A stretch of 64,000 nucleotides of DNA from Amyloporia xantha (GCA_036971615.1 JAYKKR010000052.1:99175-163174); one strand, 5' to 3'. Positions 1-11,104 are shown, counted from the stretch's first letter. Notes: generated by a model not told the origin, from the letters alone. Program-made: numbers and translations.

Positions 1-560
1 AGTAAGTGAGTTCTGTCTGATGGAGTGTAAAAGTGATTTTGACCCTAACCCATTAGAAACTCTTGTAGTGTCATTACAACATTTACTTACAAAGTGAACA
101 TTCTCTATCAAATGAGCCTACTATCTATTTTTCACATTTTGTAATAACATTACAAACTCACTCTAATGAGAGTATGAAGTCATCCTCATGATTATATCAG
201 CTTCCTCTTGACCATACAAACTTGCTTTTGAGATCATACATATTCACTCTAACTGCAATGCAAACCTGCTCAGGCTATAACAATGCTATTTATGAATCAA
301 ATCTTACAACAGCCATATCTCAGTAAGTATTGAGAATTCCAATACAAACATTACAACTTTTCCTAATGAAGTAAGTAGGTTCTATCTGATGGAATATAAA
401 AGTGATTTTCCACACTACCCACATACAAACCTTTCTAATGTCATTACAACATTTACTTATCAAGTCAATCCTGCCTTTCAAATGGGACCATTATGTATTT
501 CACCCATTTTGTAATGACATTACAAATTTGCTCTAATTAACATTTCAAAGCCATATCAGA
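1..560. repeat. Left-arm repeat, truncated upstream copy
   Basis: This stretch repeats 5,398 to about 5,960 in the same orientation and is the reverse complement of much of 30,600-31,165. It contains no coding sequence. Because it begins at the window edge inside the repeat, its outer end is not visible. It belongs to the left arm of a second copy of the large element described below. Confidence 0.8.
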
Positions 561-1375
561 CACCTTTGCATTCAAAGTCAGTGTAATGATCATACATATT
601 TGCTCTAATGGCACTACAAATTCACTGGAATCACCACACAAACTCATCATACTAACCATACAAACTTATCCTAATTATCATTCAAATGTATTGTATTGAC
701 CCTACAAAGTCACCATAAGTATCATACAAACCTACACTAATCACCATTCAAACTGACTCTAATGATTATATAAAGTTACTCTAGTATCACTACAAGCTCA
801 CCCTAATCACCATAGAATCATATTGTATTGACTATACAAGTCACTCTAATGATCATATAAACTCAATGTAATCACCATACAAACTTACTCTAATCACCAT
901 ACAAACTTACTCTAATACCCATATAAACTCACTCTAATGCCCATACAAAGTGATCATAATGACCATACAAACTTACTCTAATAACCATACAAATCCATTC
1001 TAATCATCATACAAACTGACTCTAATTATCATAGAAAGTCATTCTAATCACCATACAAACTTGCTCTAATCACTATACAAACTCACTCTAATCCACATAC
1101 AAAGTTGCTCTAATGACCCTACAAACTATGTCTAATTATCATACAAAGTCACTCCAATCACCATAGAAATGTATTGTACTGATACTACAAACTTGCTCTA
1201 ATCACCATACAAATTCACTATAACAATCATACAAACTCACTACAATTATCATACAAACCTAGTTCAATCAGCATACAATGTTGCACTGATCACCATTCAA
1301 GTCATTCTAGGGGTCATACAAACCTGCTCTAAATACAGCATAAAGCTCTCTAAGGTCCTTACAAACATGCTCTAA
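560..1375. repeat. 22-bp degenerate satellite array
   Basis: About 35 head-to-tail degenerate copies of a unit near 22 bp, read as CATACAAACTCACTCTAATGAC with variations. Copies differ mostly at the positions between ATACAAA and CTCTAAT. Related arrays lie at 3,180-3,680 and 5,990-6,330. There is no ORF. The even degeneration suggests an old array, and its place beside element arms suggests it is a subterminal component of the element. Confidence 0.85.
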
Positions 1376-1419
1376 TGATATCCATATAGCAGCCTTACAA
1401 TGAATCTATAAAGAACAGC

Positions 1420-2110
1420 TAAAGCCGTGGTTACAGGCTTGCGCTTGGAGCGCATTTTTGGGCGCCTAAAAAGTGGCTGACACTCGGAAAGGCAATGATC
1501 ATTGAATAGCATATTCATTATGGCCTCAAATCCTTAGATCTTTGAATGGGAGATGGATACACCATAGTCCAAGGTCTGTACCAATTTTCAGCCATTTTAA
1601 TTAAGAATTGAAGCCACAGGAAAGTGCGCTTTTTTCCATTTCCGGCAATTCCCGTGGGTGTCTACGGCGCGTAGGGCGATCCACTGAAAGGGATCGCCCT
1701 ATGCGGACTTAGAATTTTCGCACTTTGGGGTCATGTGACCGCTTTTTCTGCTCTTGGGAGGCTCATGCTGGGCTCATTCTGGGTTCAAAAAATGCACAAA
1801 AGTCACCTAAAATAAGGGAATGTCTTTCTCCTTCATTTGGAATCCCTATCTCGCATTTTTCAAATCTCACATACAGCCATATTTCCGCATTTGGGCATGT
1901 TTGTATTGGCTCTACTGGCCAAGCAAAAATAGCAATAAATCCAGGAAAATCAAGACCAATATGGACGTCACTGTGGCTACCTGCTGATGTAAGCATTTTC
2001 TCATGACTCACTATCTGACAGATCTGCTCTTTCCCTCTGACGACAACCATCTCAAGTGCAGGTGAGCTTTACACAGCAAAAGTGAGTGCAGCCCTCTTCT
2101 GTGTACCTCT
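1420..2110. repeat. Hairpin module, copy 1
   Basis: Non-coding module repeated at 2,170-2,660, 6,385-7,025 and, more diverged, at 11,110-11,400. It contains a hairpin near 1,672-1,700 with a 10-bp stem (AGGGCGATCC / GGATCGCCCT), followed by a conserved GGGGTCATGTGACC palindrome. A 95-codon antisense ORF (1,763-2,050) is also present in the 6,715 copy, but only because the DNA itself is conserved. Confidence 0.75.
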
Positions 2111-2169
2111 AAGGTCATTACAAACAGGCTCTAATGGTATCTATATAGCAGGCTTACCATGAAATTTAT

Positions 2170-2880
2170 AAAGAATCGATAAAAGGCCTGTATTGGAGCG
2201 CGCTCTTGGGCGCCTAAAGGGCGCCTAAAGCTCGAAAAGGCAATGATTGTTGAATAGCATATTCGTTATGGCCTCAAATCCTTAGATCTTTGAATGGGAG
2301 ATGGATACACAATAGTCCAAGGTGTGTACCAATTTTCAGCCAATTTAATTAAGAATTGAAGCCACAGTAAAGCGCACTTTTTTCCATTTCCGGCAATTCC
2401 CGTGGGCGTCTACGGCGCATAGGGCGATCCACTGGAACGGATCGCCCTATGCGCACTTAGAATTTTCGCACTTTGGGGTCATGTGACCGCTTTTTCTGCT
2501 CTTGGGAGGCTCATTCTGGGCTCATTCTGGGCTCAAACAATGCGTGAAAATCACCTAAAATAAGGGAATGTCTTTCTGCTTCATTTGGAATCCCTATCTC
2601 ACATTTTTCAAATCTCACATACAGCCATATTTCCGCATTTGGGCAAGTGTATATGGGGTCTATATGCTATAGATAAATAGTAACAAATCTTAAAAAATAG
2701 GAGACAGCCTTTCGACAGCCATGGCTACCCCCTGATGTAAGCATTTCCTTATATGGCAATATTTGAATGTGGTCAATCCAACAGTATACCCACTTCAAAG
2801 GCCAGTAAGCCGCTGATCTGTCACATGTCCAAGGATAAGCACACGTGATTAGACACATGATCTAGTCATGTGACATACCA
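2170..2880. repeat. Hairpin module, copy 2 with 3' tail
   Basis: Second copy of the module, starting with the GGAGCGCGCTCTTGGGCGCC region and carrying the same stem (AGGGCGATCC / GGATCGCCCT) near 2,421-2,449. Its tail (about 2,625-2,790) matches 7,420-7,570, so it is shared with the main element's left arm. Confidence 0.75.
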
Positions 2881-2894
2881 TACAAGGACATAGA

Positions 2895-3187
2895 TAAGAT
2901 ATGGGCTGGATCTTATCTCATCAATGTTGGGGGTTGTTTGTACAAGTCGCGTCGTGCTGGCAGGTTTGTATTGAACTTTGTAATGGGTAACAAACTTTTG
3001 TATTGAGACTACAAGTGACCTTACAACAGCGGTAACAAAAGCCTGACCCTAACCCCAGGATCTTGGGCGCTTACAATACAAATTTTGTATTGAATTGTGT
3101 TCCCACGCTTAGGGCGCAAAAGTTGGTGTCGCGACTTTTGCTCACCAGAGAAACGCTTCCTTCGTACCTCAGGAATCGTAATGTATT
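2895..3187. repeat. Inverted repeat, left partner of 7,957-8,240
   Basis: Almost the whole stretch is the reverse complement of 7,957-8,240, including the terminal ATTACGATTCCTGAGGTACG read from the minus strand here. Inside it, AGTCGCG near 2,946 and CGCGACTT near 3,133 face each other. This fits a small foldback or MITE-like element present in two opposite orientations. Confidence 0.8.
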
Positions 3188-3680
3188 GTACTGACCCTAC
3201 AAAGTCACCATAAGTATCATACAAACCTACACTAATCACCATTCAAACTGGCTCTAATGATCATACAAACATACTTACTATACAATGTCGCTCTAACCAC
3301 CTTCAAGTCACTGTAAACACAACATAAGTCATTTTAATGATTATATAAACTCAATGTAATCATCATACAAACTTATTCTAATGACCATATGAACTCACTA
3401 TAATTACCATACAAACTTACTCTAGTCAACATACAAACTTACTCTAATCCCCATACAAAGTGATTGTAATGACCATACAAACTTACTCTAATAACCATAC
3501 AAACTCACTCTAATGACCTTACAAACTCATTGTAATGATCATACAAACTCACTCTAATGACCTTACAAACCCCTTGTAATGATCATACAAACTTATTCTA
3601 ATCTGCATACAACATCACTCAAATCACCATACAACTTGCCCTAATCACCATACAAACTCACCCTAATCCACATACAAAAA
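3180..3680. repeat. 22-bp degenerate satellite array, second block
   Basis: About 22 units of the same 22-bp degenerate repeat as 560-1,375, for example ACCATACAAACTTACTCTAAT. The block is abruptly joined to unrelated sequence at about 3,680. Confidence 0.8.
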
Positions 3681-4455
3681 TTAGTGGAAGGAGTAACAGA
3701 GGATACTGATGATATCTCTGTTGATAATGTAGATGGTGAGTCTCCACTGGAGTGCGACAGCTTGACTGTGGCAATATATATGTAGTGGAGAGATACAGTT
3801 TGGAAATGGAGTAGATTTAGAATAAACTAATTTCCAATTCCACCCCTCACGGTGGGCTCCAACTTTGACATGCAAAAGAGTGGCTATATAAGAATAATCA
3901 CGATTTCCTGAGATAACCGGTGATACAACCTATAAAACCATAACCCCTAACCTGGGTGCGACCTAAAGGGACTAGAGAAACACTTTATAGTCTACTAGTG
4001 AGAGGGGAGTTAGCAGCAAGGTGTCTCGTGGTTCAAGTGAACACAAGAAACACCTTCAAAGACCATTTGGAGTGATAAGGGAACACTACAATGTAGCTCT
4101 ACACATTGTCAAAGATGCTTGACGGCTGTAGGTGGTTACCAGAACTCAGTAAAGACAATTGAAGCTTGATAGAGCCTTTCGATGTATCGTAGAAGAAATA
4201 GACACACTTCGAAGTGGGGTACTTAGCTGAGACGAGGTTCAAAACATAACACGGTTTTATGACGATAGTTGAAGGGGGTTGTAGGAGCAAAGGTTCAACG
4301 AGACAGTATCGATGAGTAGACACAGTATACAAAGTTTGAGGTAAACACAGCAAAGACACAGTTAATGCAGTAGAAGACTTGACGTGGGGCAAACTCAACT
4401 AATAAGCTCTGAACTCGAGGGGGAAAAGGAACATCAGAAAAAACACTTTTTCTCT
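3680..4455. other. Unassigned sequence before the outer inverted repeat
   Basis: No convincing gene or repeat is seen. The only ORFs are short and antisense (for example 4,099-4,398 minus) and have no recognisable domain. The stretch lies between the truncated upstream arm and the start of the outer inverted repeat, so it may be original flanking DNA or the edge of another element. Confidence 0.4.
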
Positions 4456-5041
4456 GGAGTAACCTAGGCTGCTCTGAGATATATGAGGTTTTCCAGAGTA
4501 ACTCAGGCTATCTCAGAACATTTGAGGTTAACCTGAGTTGCTCTGAGTTGCTCTGAGTTGCTCTGAGATAATTCAAATTTCTCAGAGCATCCTAGGCTAG
4601 GTTCTGTTTCTTTGAGCAACCATAGACATTGAATGGTATGAAAAGAGTGTAGATAAGCAGAAAGTAGACAGAGAAGTGAAAACATGATATGTATACACTC
4701 ATTGCTGTGCTGCTTCAGTCATTCCCTCTCCTTATCTCATTTCTACTCCATTTATCCACCAGCTCCTCCTTCCACTGACAGCTAACAGTAAAAGGTCAGA
4801 GATCAGAGGGTCAGAGATAAAACAGGAGAAGATGCATCTCAGAATTGAGAATCTTGACTCTGGTCAAGGGAGACTGCAACTGGATAAATTAGTGAGTAAA
4901 GGAGTATTAGATAGTTGAATAATGTGATAGATCATTGCAGGAATAGATAGAGAAGGATACATATGAAGAATGGGAGAATGAGGAGGATGTCATTCAAAAT
5001 GCGACCATAGAATAGGCACGGCTGGATGCTGACCCCACAAT
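4456..5041. repeat. Outer long inverted repeat, left
   Basis: Reverse complement of 37,512-38,351 along most of its length. The right partner carries about 250 extra bases near 37,950-38,200. Both outer ends start near GGGTAACCTAGGCTGCTCTG (here GGAGTAACC, an imperfect terminus). They carry an array of CTCTGAG/CTCAGAG motifs, three in tandem as GAGTTGCTCTGAG around 4,535-4,575. No flanking target-site duplication could be recognised. The repeat is non-coding. Confidence 0.8.
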
Positions 5042-6060
5042 GTACTTGGTGGGAGCGGGCCAATAAATGGCAGGACAATTCCTGAGGATTTTGAAGTGCT
5101 GTCTTCCATTATTGCCCCATAAGTTTCAACTATATAAGATGTCTATAACAATTGGATCACTTGCCTCTGATTACTTTTCAGATATTGACTCTACAAACTA
5201 ATAGAGACAATCTGATGGCTGTGAAAACTAATCCCAATAAGTGTATCAATCTACTATAGTAGCTTTACAAGCACATGGCAACAGTTATAGAAACAGACTG
5301 CAAAGATATTACAAAAATTGAAACTAAATCTTGATACAAATGTATGTCAGTGAATATTGAGAATCTCAATACAAACATTACAACATTCCCCCATGAAGTA
5401 AGTGAGTTCTGTCTGATGGAGTGTAAAAGTGATTTTTGAGCCTAACCCATTAGAAACTCTTGTAGTGTCATTAGAATATTTACTTACAAAGTGAGCATCC
5501 TCTGTCAGATTAGCCTACTATCTATTTTTCACATTTTGTAATGATATTACAAACTCACTTTAATCAGGGTGCAAAGTCATCTTAAGCTTCTTTTCAACCA
5601 TACAAACTTGCTTTTGAGATCATACATATCCACTCTATCTGCAATGCAAACCTGCTCTGGCTATAACAATGCTATTTATCAACCAAATCTTGCAACAGCC
5701 ATATCTTAGTAAGTATTGAGAATTCCAATACAAACATTACAACTTTTCCTAATGAAGTAAATAGGTTCTATCTGATGGAATATAAAAGTGATTTTCCACA
5801 CTAACCACATACAAACCTTTCTAATGTCATTACAACATTTACTTATCAAGTCAATCTTGCCTTTCAATTGGGACCATTATGTATTTCACCCATTTTGTAA
5901 TGACATTACAAATTTGCTCTAATTAACATTTGATGGTCATATCAGACACCTTTGCATTCAAAGTCAGTGTAATGACCATACATATTTGCTCTAATGGCAC
6001 TACAACTCACTGGAATCACCACACAAACTCATCATACTAACCATACATACAACATCACTT
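5042..6060. repeat. Inner long inverted repeat, left
   Basis: It begins with ACTTGGTGGGAGCGGGCCA and is the reverse complement of 30,571-31,512 over most of its length. It directly abuts the outer inverted repeat. At its inner end it continues into 22-bp satellite, whereas the right copy closes with a second terminal motif. Confidence 0.8.
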
Positions 6061-6335
6061 AAATCACCATGCAACATGCTCTAACGACCCTACAAACTAA
6101 GTCTGATTATCATAAAAAGTCACTCAAATCACCACAGAAATGTATTGTATTGACCTCACAAACTTGCCCTAATCACCATACAAATCTACCCTAATGATCA
6201 TACAAACATACTTACTATACAATGTCGCTCTAACCACCTTCAAGTCACTGTAAACACAATAAAAGTCATTCTAAGGGTCATACAAACCTGCTGTAAATAC
6301 AGCACAAAGCTCTCTAAGGTCCTTACAAACAGGCT
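5990..6335. repeat. 22-bp degenerate satellite array, third block
   Basis: A shorter run, about 14 units, of the same degenerate 22-bp repeat. It carries segments identical to parts of 1,020-1,380 and 3,240-3,320, showing that arm copies exchange or duplicate blocks. Confidence 0.75.
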
Positions 6336-6384
6336 CTAATGATTTCTATATAGCAGGCTTACAATGAAATCTATAAAGCATAGA

Positions 6385-7245
6385 TAAAAGGCCTGTATTG
6401 GAGCGCGCTCTTGGGCACCTAACGAGCGCCTGATGTTCGCAAAGGCGATGATCATTGAATAGCATATTTGTTATGGCCTCAAATACTTAGGAAATTGAAT
6501 GAGAGATGGATACACTATAGTCCAAGGTCTGTACAAAGTTTCAGCCAATTAAATTAAGAATTGAAGCCACAGGAAAGTGCACTTTTTTCCATTTCCGGCA
6601 ATTCCCGGAGGGCGTCTAACCGCGTTGGTCGATCCTAGCCATTTCCTGTGGCAATCGACCAACGCGGTTAGATGCCCTTGGATCATGTGACCGCTTTTTC
6701 TGCTCTTTGCAGGCTCATTCTGGGCGCATTCTGGGCTCAAAAAAGGCGCAAAAATCACCTAAAATAAGGGAATGTCTTTCTGCTTCATTTGGAATCCCTA
6801 TCTCACATTTTTCACATCTCACATACAGCCATATTTCCGCATTTGGGCATGTTTGTATTGGCTCTACTGGCCAAGCAAAAATAGCAATAAATCCATGAAA
6901 ATCAAGACCAATATGGACGTCACTGTGGCTACCTGCTGATGTAAGCATTTTCTCATGACTCACTATCTGACAGATCTGCTCTTTCCCTCTGACAACCATC
7001 ACGTCAAGTGCAGGTGAACTTTACACTGCAAAAGTGAGTGGTGCCCTCTTCTGTGTACCTACTAATGAGCTAGGCAGAGGTGTGCCAAGAGAAAGCCAGG
7101 GCAAGGTGCACAAGTTGGGCCAAGTTGGTGTTGGTCGATCCCACAAGCTCTGTCATGGAGGGTGTCTAACTGCATTGGTCAATTGCCACAAGAAATGGCT
7201 GGGATTGACCAACGTGGTTAGACGCCCTTGGATCATGTGACCACT
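6385..7245. repeat. Hairpin modules 3 and 5, with swapped stems
   Basis: The flanks match the 1,420 and 2,170 modules, but the central hairpin differs. At 6,611-6,677 an 18-bp perfect stem (CTAACCGCGTTGGTCGAT / ATCGACCAACGCGGTTAG) replaces the GGGCGATCC stem. A diverged version with compensating changes lies at 7,161-7,227. Both are followed by GGATCATGTGACC. No coding content. Confidence 0.75.
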
Positions 7246-7399
7246 GCCCAGCTCACCGGCTCCTACATCACTGTATCCCAAGTAAGCAAGGATTCAATAC
7301 ATTATACTATCACTTGTATGCACTTTAATTGGGTGTACTAACCATATCTATCAATAGCAATCTATTTCCATTGAAATCTGTGACCAACAGGTAGTCGGC

Positions 7400-7956
7400 C
7401 CTATCTCAAAGACGGCCATATTTCTGCATTTGGGCAAGTGTATATGGGGTCTATATGCTATAAATAAATAGTAACAAATCTCAAAAAATGGGAGGCAGTC
7501 TGTCGACAGCCATGGCTACCCGCTGATGTAAGCATTTCCTTATATGGCAACTTTTGAATGTGCCCATTGCAACAGTATATACACTTCAAAGGCCAGCAAG
7601 TGGGGAGAGGCAATGCCACCAGGCTTTTTGGAGACCACGTGAACTGTTAGTGCTCGTGAACAGTGACCCAAGATAGACGGCCTACAGAGGTACATTTTAT
7701 GACCACCAGAGGCTGAGTCGCACTGGCCTCCAGGGAAGAAAAGTGATTGTAATTAGTGTATCTACAAAACGTTGCAAGGGATTTTTGATATTTTCTTTGG
7801 TTGCTGAGATTGACACTGTCTGAGGTAAAGATATACAGACATTTTGAGCACATCTTCGAAATGTTGAAATACATCAGGAAAAACCATATTAGTCCCAGGC
7901 TGCTCTGAGAGCGTCCAAGAGCATCCTAGAGACTTCAGAGTACTCTCAAGGTTACA
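7400..7956. other. Left-arm tail, no gene
   Basis: The stretch at 7,420-7,570 repeats 2,625-2,790. The remainder to about 7,956 shows only short ORFs without a recognisable domain. A degenerate patch near 7,890-7,960 resembles the outer terminal region, with GGCTGCTCTGAG and AAGGTTAC. Confidence 0.55.
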
Positions 7957-8240
7957 GTATTACGATTCCTGAGGTACGAAGGAAGCGTTTCTCTGGTGAG
8001 CAAAAGTCGCGACACCAACTTTTGCGCCCTAAGCGTGGGAACCCAATTCAATACAAAATTTGTATTGTAAGCGCCCAAGATCCTGGGGTTAGGGTCAGGC
8101 TTTTGTTAACGCTGTTGTAAGGTGGCTTGTAGTCTCAATACAAAAGTTTGTTACCCATTACAAAGTTCAATACAAAACTGCCAGCACGACGCGACTTGTA
8201 CAAACAACCCCCAACACTGATGAGATAAGATCGAGCCTAT
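7957..8240. repeat. Inverted repeat, right partner of 2,895-3,187
   Basis: Reverse complement of 2,895-3,187, starting ATTACGATTCCTGAGGTACG. It is followed by a short direct repeat of the CATATCTTATCAGTTACCC kind (8,235-8,315), just downstream of the RPA14 gene's stop codon. Confidence 0.8.
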
Positions 8241-8419
8241 ATCTTATCAGTTACCCTATATAGGCTAATCACGTGCACCCCATATCTTATCAGTTACCCT
8301 ATATAGATTAGTCACGTGCAGTTGTTAGATTATGTTGCTGCCGTTGTGTCTTATCTGTGTACCGAACTCAGTGCATTGCTGAACATCACCTCTCGTATTG
8401 ACTCGACTACGTTGTACTA

Positions 8420-8969
8420 TCACTGTTGGACCATCTTAGCAAAGCGAGGATCATGCCAAAGCTCGATAACGTCATTGGCAAGCTTCATGTCTGTGTTTAT
8501 TGTTAGCAGCAGACCAATGGAGTCCAAGGTGAGCTCACCAAAGTCATCGCCAAACTGGATGATCTGGGCACAATCCGCATGGAGCTTGGTGGGAGTCCTG
8601 ACTTTGCCAATGACCTCAACAAAAGTGTTTACCTTGAACTCGTTGATCTGTTGCATGTGAGCATTGACATATAACACGCAGATGTTACAATATACCTTGT
8701 CGAGCTTGGCAGTGTCCAAGTTCACGAGGACCACTTTGATCTGCACTTCATCGGAGGACTTGACCTCAAGATAATGCTCAGTGGGATAGACCTGGGTATG
8801 GGTGAGTCATTTTATGGATTTCAATCATATGATCATGACGTACAGCCAAGATCTGGCACCACAACCTTGTCACGTATCCGTCAAACTGACCAAACTTGTC
8901 CTGAAGAATCCGGCCATTGACCCGACCATGGGTACAGTCATACGTGGGATAGGGAGAAAGAGTGCTCAT
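8420..8969 (-). CDS. Replication protein A subunit 3 (RPA14) homolog carried by the element
   Basis: Four exons on the minus strand (8,969-8,844, 8,791-8,696, 8,647-8,539, 8,490-8,420) join in frame to 133 aa. All introns are GT-AG of 48-52 bp. The product resembles the smallest replication protein A subunit, an OB-fold that helps the RPA trimer coat single-stranded DNA in the nucleus. Visible family features are RVN near the N-terminus, then the FVEVIGKV strand, FGDDFD, and the C-terminal helix ending WHDPRFAKM, used in trimer packing. Length fits the family (about 110-135 aa). It lies between element repeats and the GC-rich array, not among host genes, so I infer capture by the element. A host paralogue that happened to be engulfed is the alternative. 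Function in replication of the element is inference. Confidence 0.75.
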
Positions 8970-9539
8970 GATGGATGAAGGAAGAGAGTGGATGTGGAGA
9001 ATGAAGCGGTGAAGGCTATTTTATATCTTGATCATATCACGATATGGAGAGAGCGCATGCCTCTGAATTTTCTTGTTCTTATCAATATAGACATCGCCAC
9101 AGGTGTTGAGATTGGGTATCGGCACCTATTATCTAATCACTAGTCGCAAAAGATCCAAGTTCTCCGACGTATGCAAAAGTGCAAGCTGCCGAATCGATAT
9201 AAATTTAATGTAAGCTCACTTTTGTGTTGCTTCGTCCTGGTATGGAGGCGTAGAGAGCGGTAGATGGTGGTGCTCATGACTGTCGAGAAGGAAGTCTATA
9301 CGGAGAGCTCCGAACCGAACCTCTCTTCCGATATCCAGATAAGGAAGCTATGACAAAGGTACTCCGACTGGCCCCAATCGCGGTACCGGAGTGAAAATAC
9401 CTTAATTAATGGACTATGATAATAGTATATACCTTGTAAATGGTAACGCATTCCGGGAAGAGGGGGAAGGATGTAATAGAACAAGTCAGCTATACCCGTG
9501 GAGGGCAGAGGTTGGGTGCCTGCGGCATCCCGTGGCGCT
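8970..9539. other. Upstream region of the RPA14-like gene
   Basis: No gene recognised. It holds the presumed promoter of the minus-strand RPA14-like gene and unique sequence leading into the GC-rich array. ORFs that enter from the array on either strand are not credible. Confidence 0.45.
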
Positions 9540-10672
9540 GGCAGCACCACCCGTAGGAAGTGAAGAGTACTCCCCAAACACATTGCTCTTGGCAACACGT
9601 TCCAGAGGGCGGGGATACAAGCAAGTGCGCCCACTGGCCAAGAGGACAGCGGGCGTGGAGCGGCGCCAGTAGCAGCGTCCGCAGAGGGCCATGAAACTCC
9701 CCCGAATTCGTTGCCGTGGGCAACGAGCTCTAGGGGCGGGGTGGAAAGCAAGTGCGCCCGCTGTCCGCTTGGACAGCGGGCGTCGAGCGGCGCTGGTAGC
9801 GGCATCCGCAGAGGGCCACGAAAGCCCCCCGAATTCCTTGCCGTGGGCAACGAGCTCGAGGGGCGGGGTGGAGCACAAGCGCGCCCGCTGTCCAAGAGGA
9901 CAGCGGGCATGGGGCGGCGCTGGCAGCACCTCCCGCGGGGAGCTAAGAGAGCTCCCCAAACGCGTTGCTCTTGGCAACGCATTCGGGGGGCGGGGTGGAC
10001 CGCAAGCGCGCCCGCTGTCCGCTTGGACAGCGGGCATGGGGCGGCGCTGGCAGCACCACCCGCGGGGAGCTAAGAGAGCTCCCCAAACGCGTTGCTCTTG
10101 GCAACGCGTTCGGGGGGCGGGGTGGACCGCAAGCGCGCCCGCTGTCCGCTTGGACAGCGGGCATGGGGCGGCGCTGGCAGCACCACCCGCGGGGAGCGAA
10201 GAGAGCTCCCCAAACGCGTTGCTCTTGGCAACGCGTTCGGGGGGCGGGGTGGAACGCAAGCGCGCCCGCTGTCCGCTTGGACAGCGGGCATGGGGCGGCG
10301 CTGGCAGCACCACCCGCGGGGAGCGAAGAGAGCTCCCAAACGCGTTGCTCTTGGCAACGCGTTCGGGGGGCGGGGTGGAACGCAAGCGCGCCCGCTGTCC
10401 GCTTGGACAGCGGGCATGGGGCGGCGCTGGCAGCACCACCCGCGGGGAGCTAAGAGAGCTCCCCAAACGCGTTGCTCTTGGCAACGCGTTCGGGGGGCGG
10501 GGTGGACCGCAAGCGCGCCCGCTGTCCGCTTGGACAGCGGGCATGGGGCGGCGCTGGTAGCGAAGCCCCCGACCCGTTGCCGTGGGCAACGAACTCGAGG
10601 GCGGGGTGGAGCGCAAGCGCGCCCGCTGTCCGCTTGGACAGCGGGCATGGGGCGGCGCTGGCAGCGCCGGCT
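9540..10672. repeat. Tandem array of 127-bp triple-hairpin units
   Basis: About nine units. The anchor GCTTGGACAG recurs at 10,021, 10,148, 10,275, 10,401, 10,528 and 10,632, giving periods of 127, 127, 126, 127 and 104. Each full unit has three perfect palindromic stems: GGGGAGCT/AGCTCCCC (loop AAGAG), AACGCGTTGC/GCAACGCGTT (loop TCTTG) and GCCCGCTGTCC/GGACAGCGGGC (loop GCTT, or AAGA in an early unit). GC content is far above the AT-rich surroundings. Long ORFs on both strands follow from repeat composition and are not genes. Confidence 0.9.
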
Positions 10673-11100
10673 GACCAGCGGGCACTGGGGCGGCGTGGCA
10701 TGTTCAGGGCAGCGCGGTCGAGGCGCGTTCGACGGCGCGGCGTTTGTCTTCTGCAGCAGCGGGGAACGGCGCGGCGCGGCGTGTGCAGTGCGGCGGGGTG
10801 TTTGCGCTGAGGAGCGGCGCGGCGTGTTTGCTGTCGACGGGGAGTGGCGCGGCGTTGGCGGGGAGCAGTGCAGCGGTGCACGCAGGGCTCTGTGCTTGAA
10901 AGAAAAAGTCAGTCAGAAAAGGAGGAGAAGATACTTACCTGCTCCCTTGCCTCTGCCTGTAACCCTTCTGCTACTTCTACTGCACACTCCAGTGGTCTTG
11001 TAGAAGGCTCACAGCCTTGTTGTTGTGGAAGCAGCAGGAGGAGGAGGAGCTCGAGGAGCAGGAGGACATGGAGGAGGAGGAGGAGGCACACTGAGCACCA
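10672..11100. repeat. GGCGCGGCG minisatellite and GAGGAGG tract
   Basis: Irregular repeats of GGCGCGGCGTG with spacers (10,690-10,890), then a GAGGAGGAGG purine tract at about 11,030-11,090. No credible coding sequence. Confidence 0.65.
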
Positions 11101-11104
11101 GGAA

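Noticed and set aside
560..1375. Possible CRISPR-like repeats
   Set aside because: The 22-bp units are contiguous and degenerate with no unique spacers, and the genome is eukaryotic.
1763..7002. A 95-codon antisense ORF present in two module copies (1,763-2,050 and 6,715-7,002)
   Set aside because: It is conserved only as far as the DNA repeat is conserved, overlaps hairpin modules, and does not persist in the copy at 2,170-2,660.
9296..11003. Long overlapping ORFs on both strands (up to 399 aa) across the GC-rich array
   Set aside because: They exist because the repeat units lack stop codons in several frames. The sequences are repetitive (ARCPSGQRA type), have no domain and no introns in phase, and both strands are equally open.
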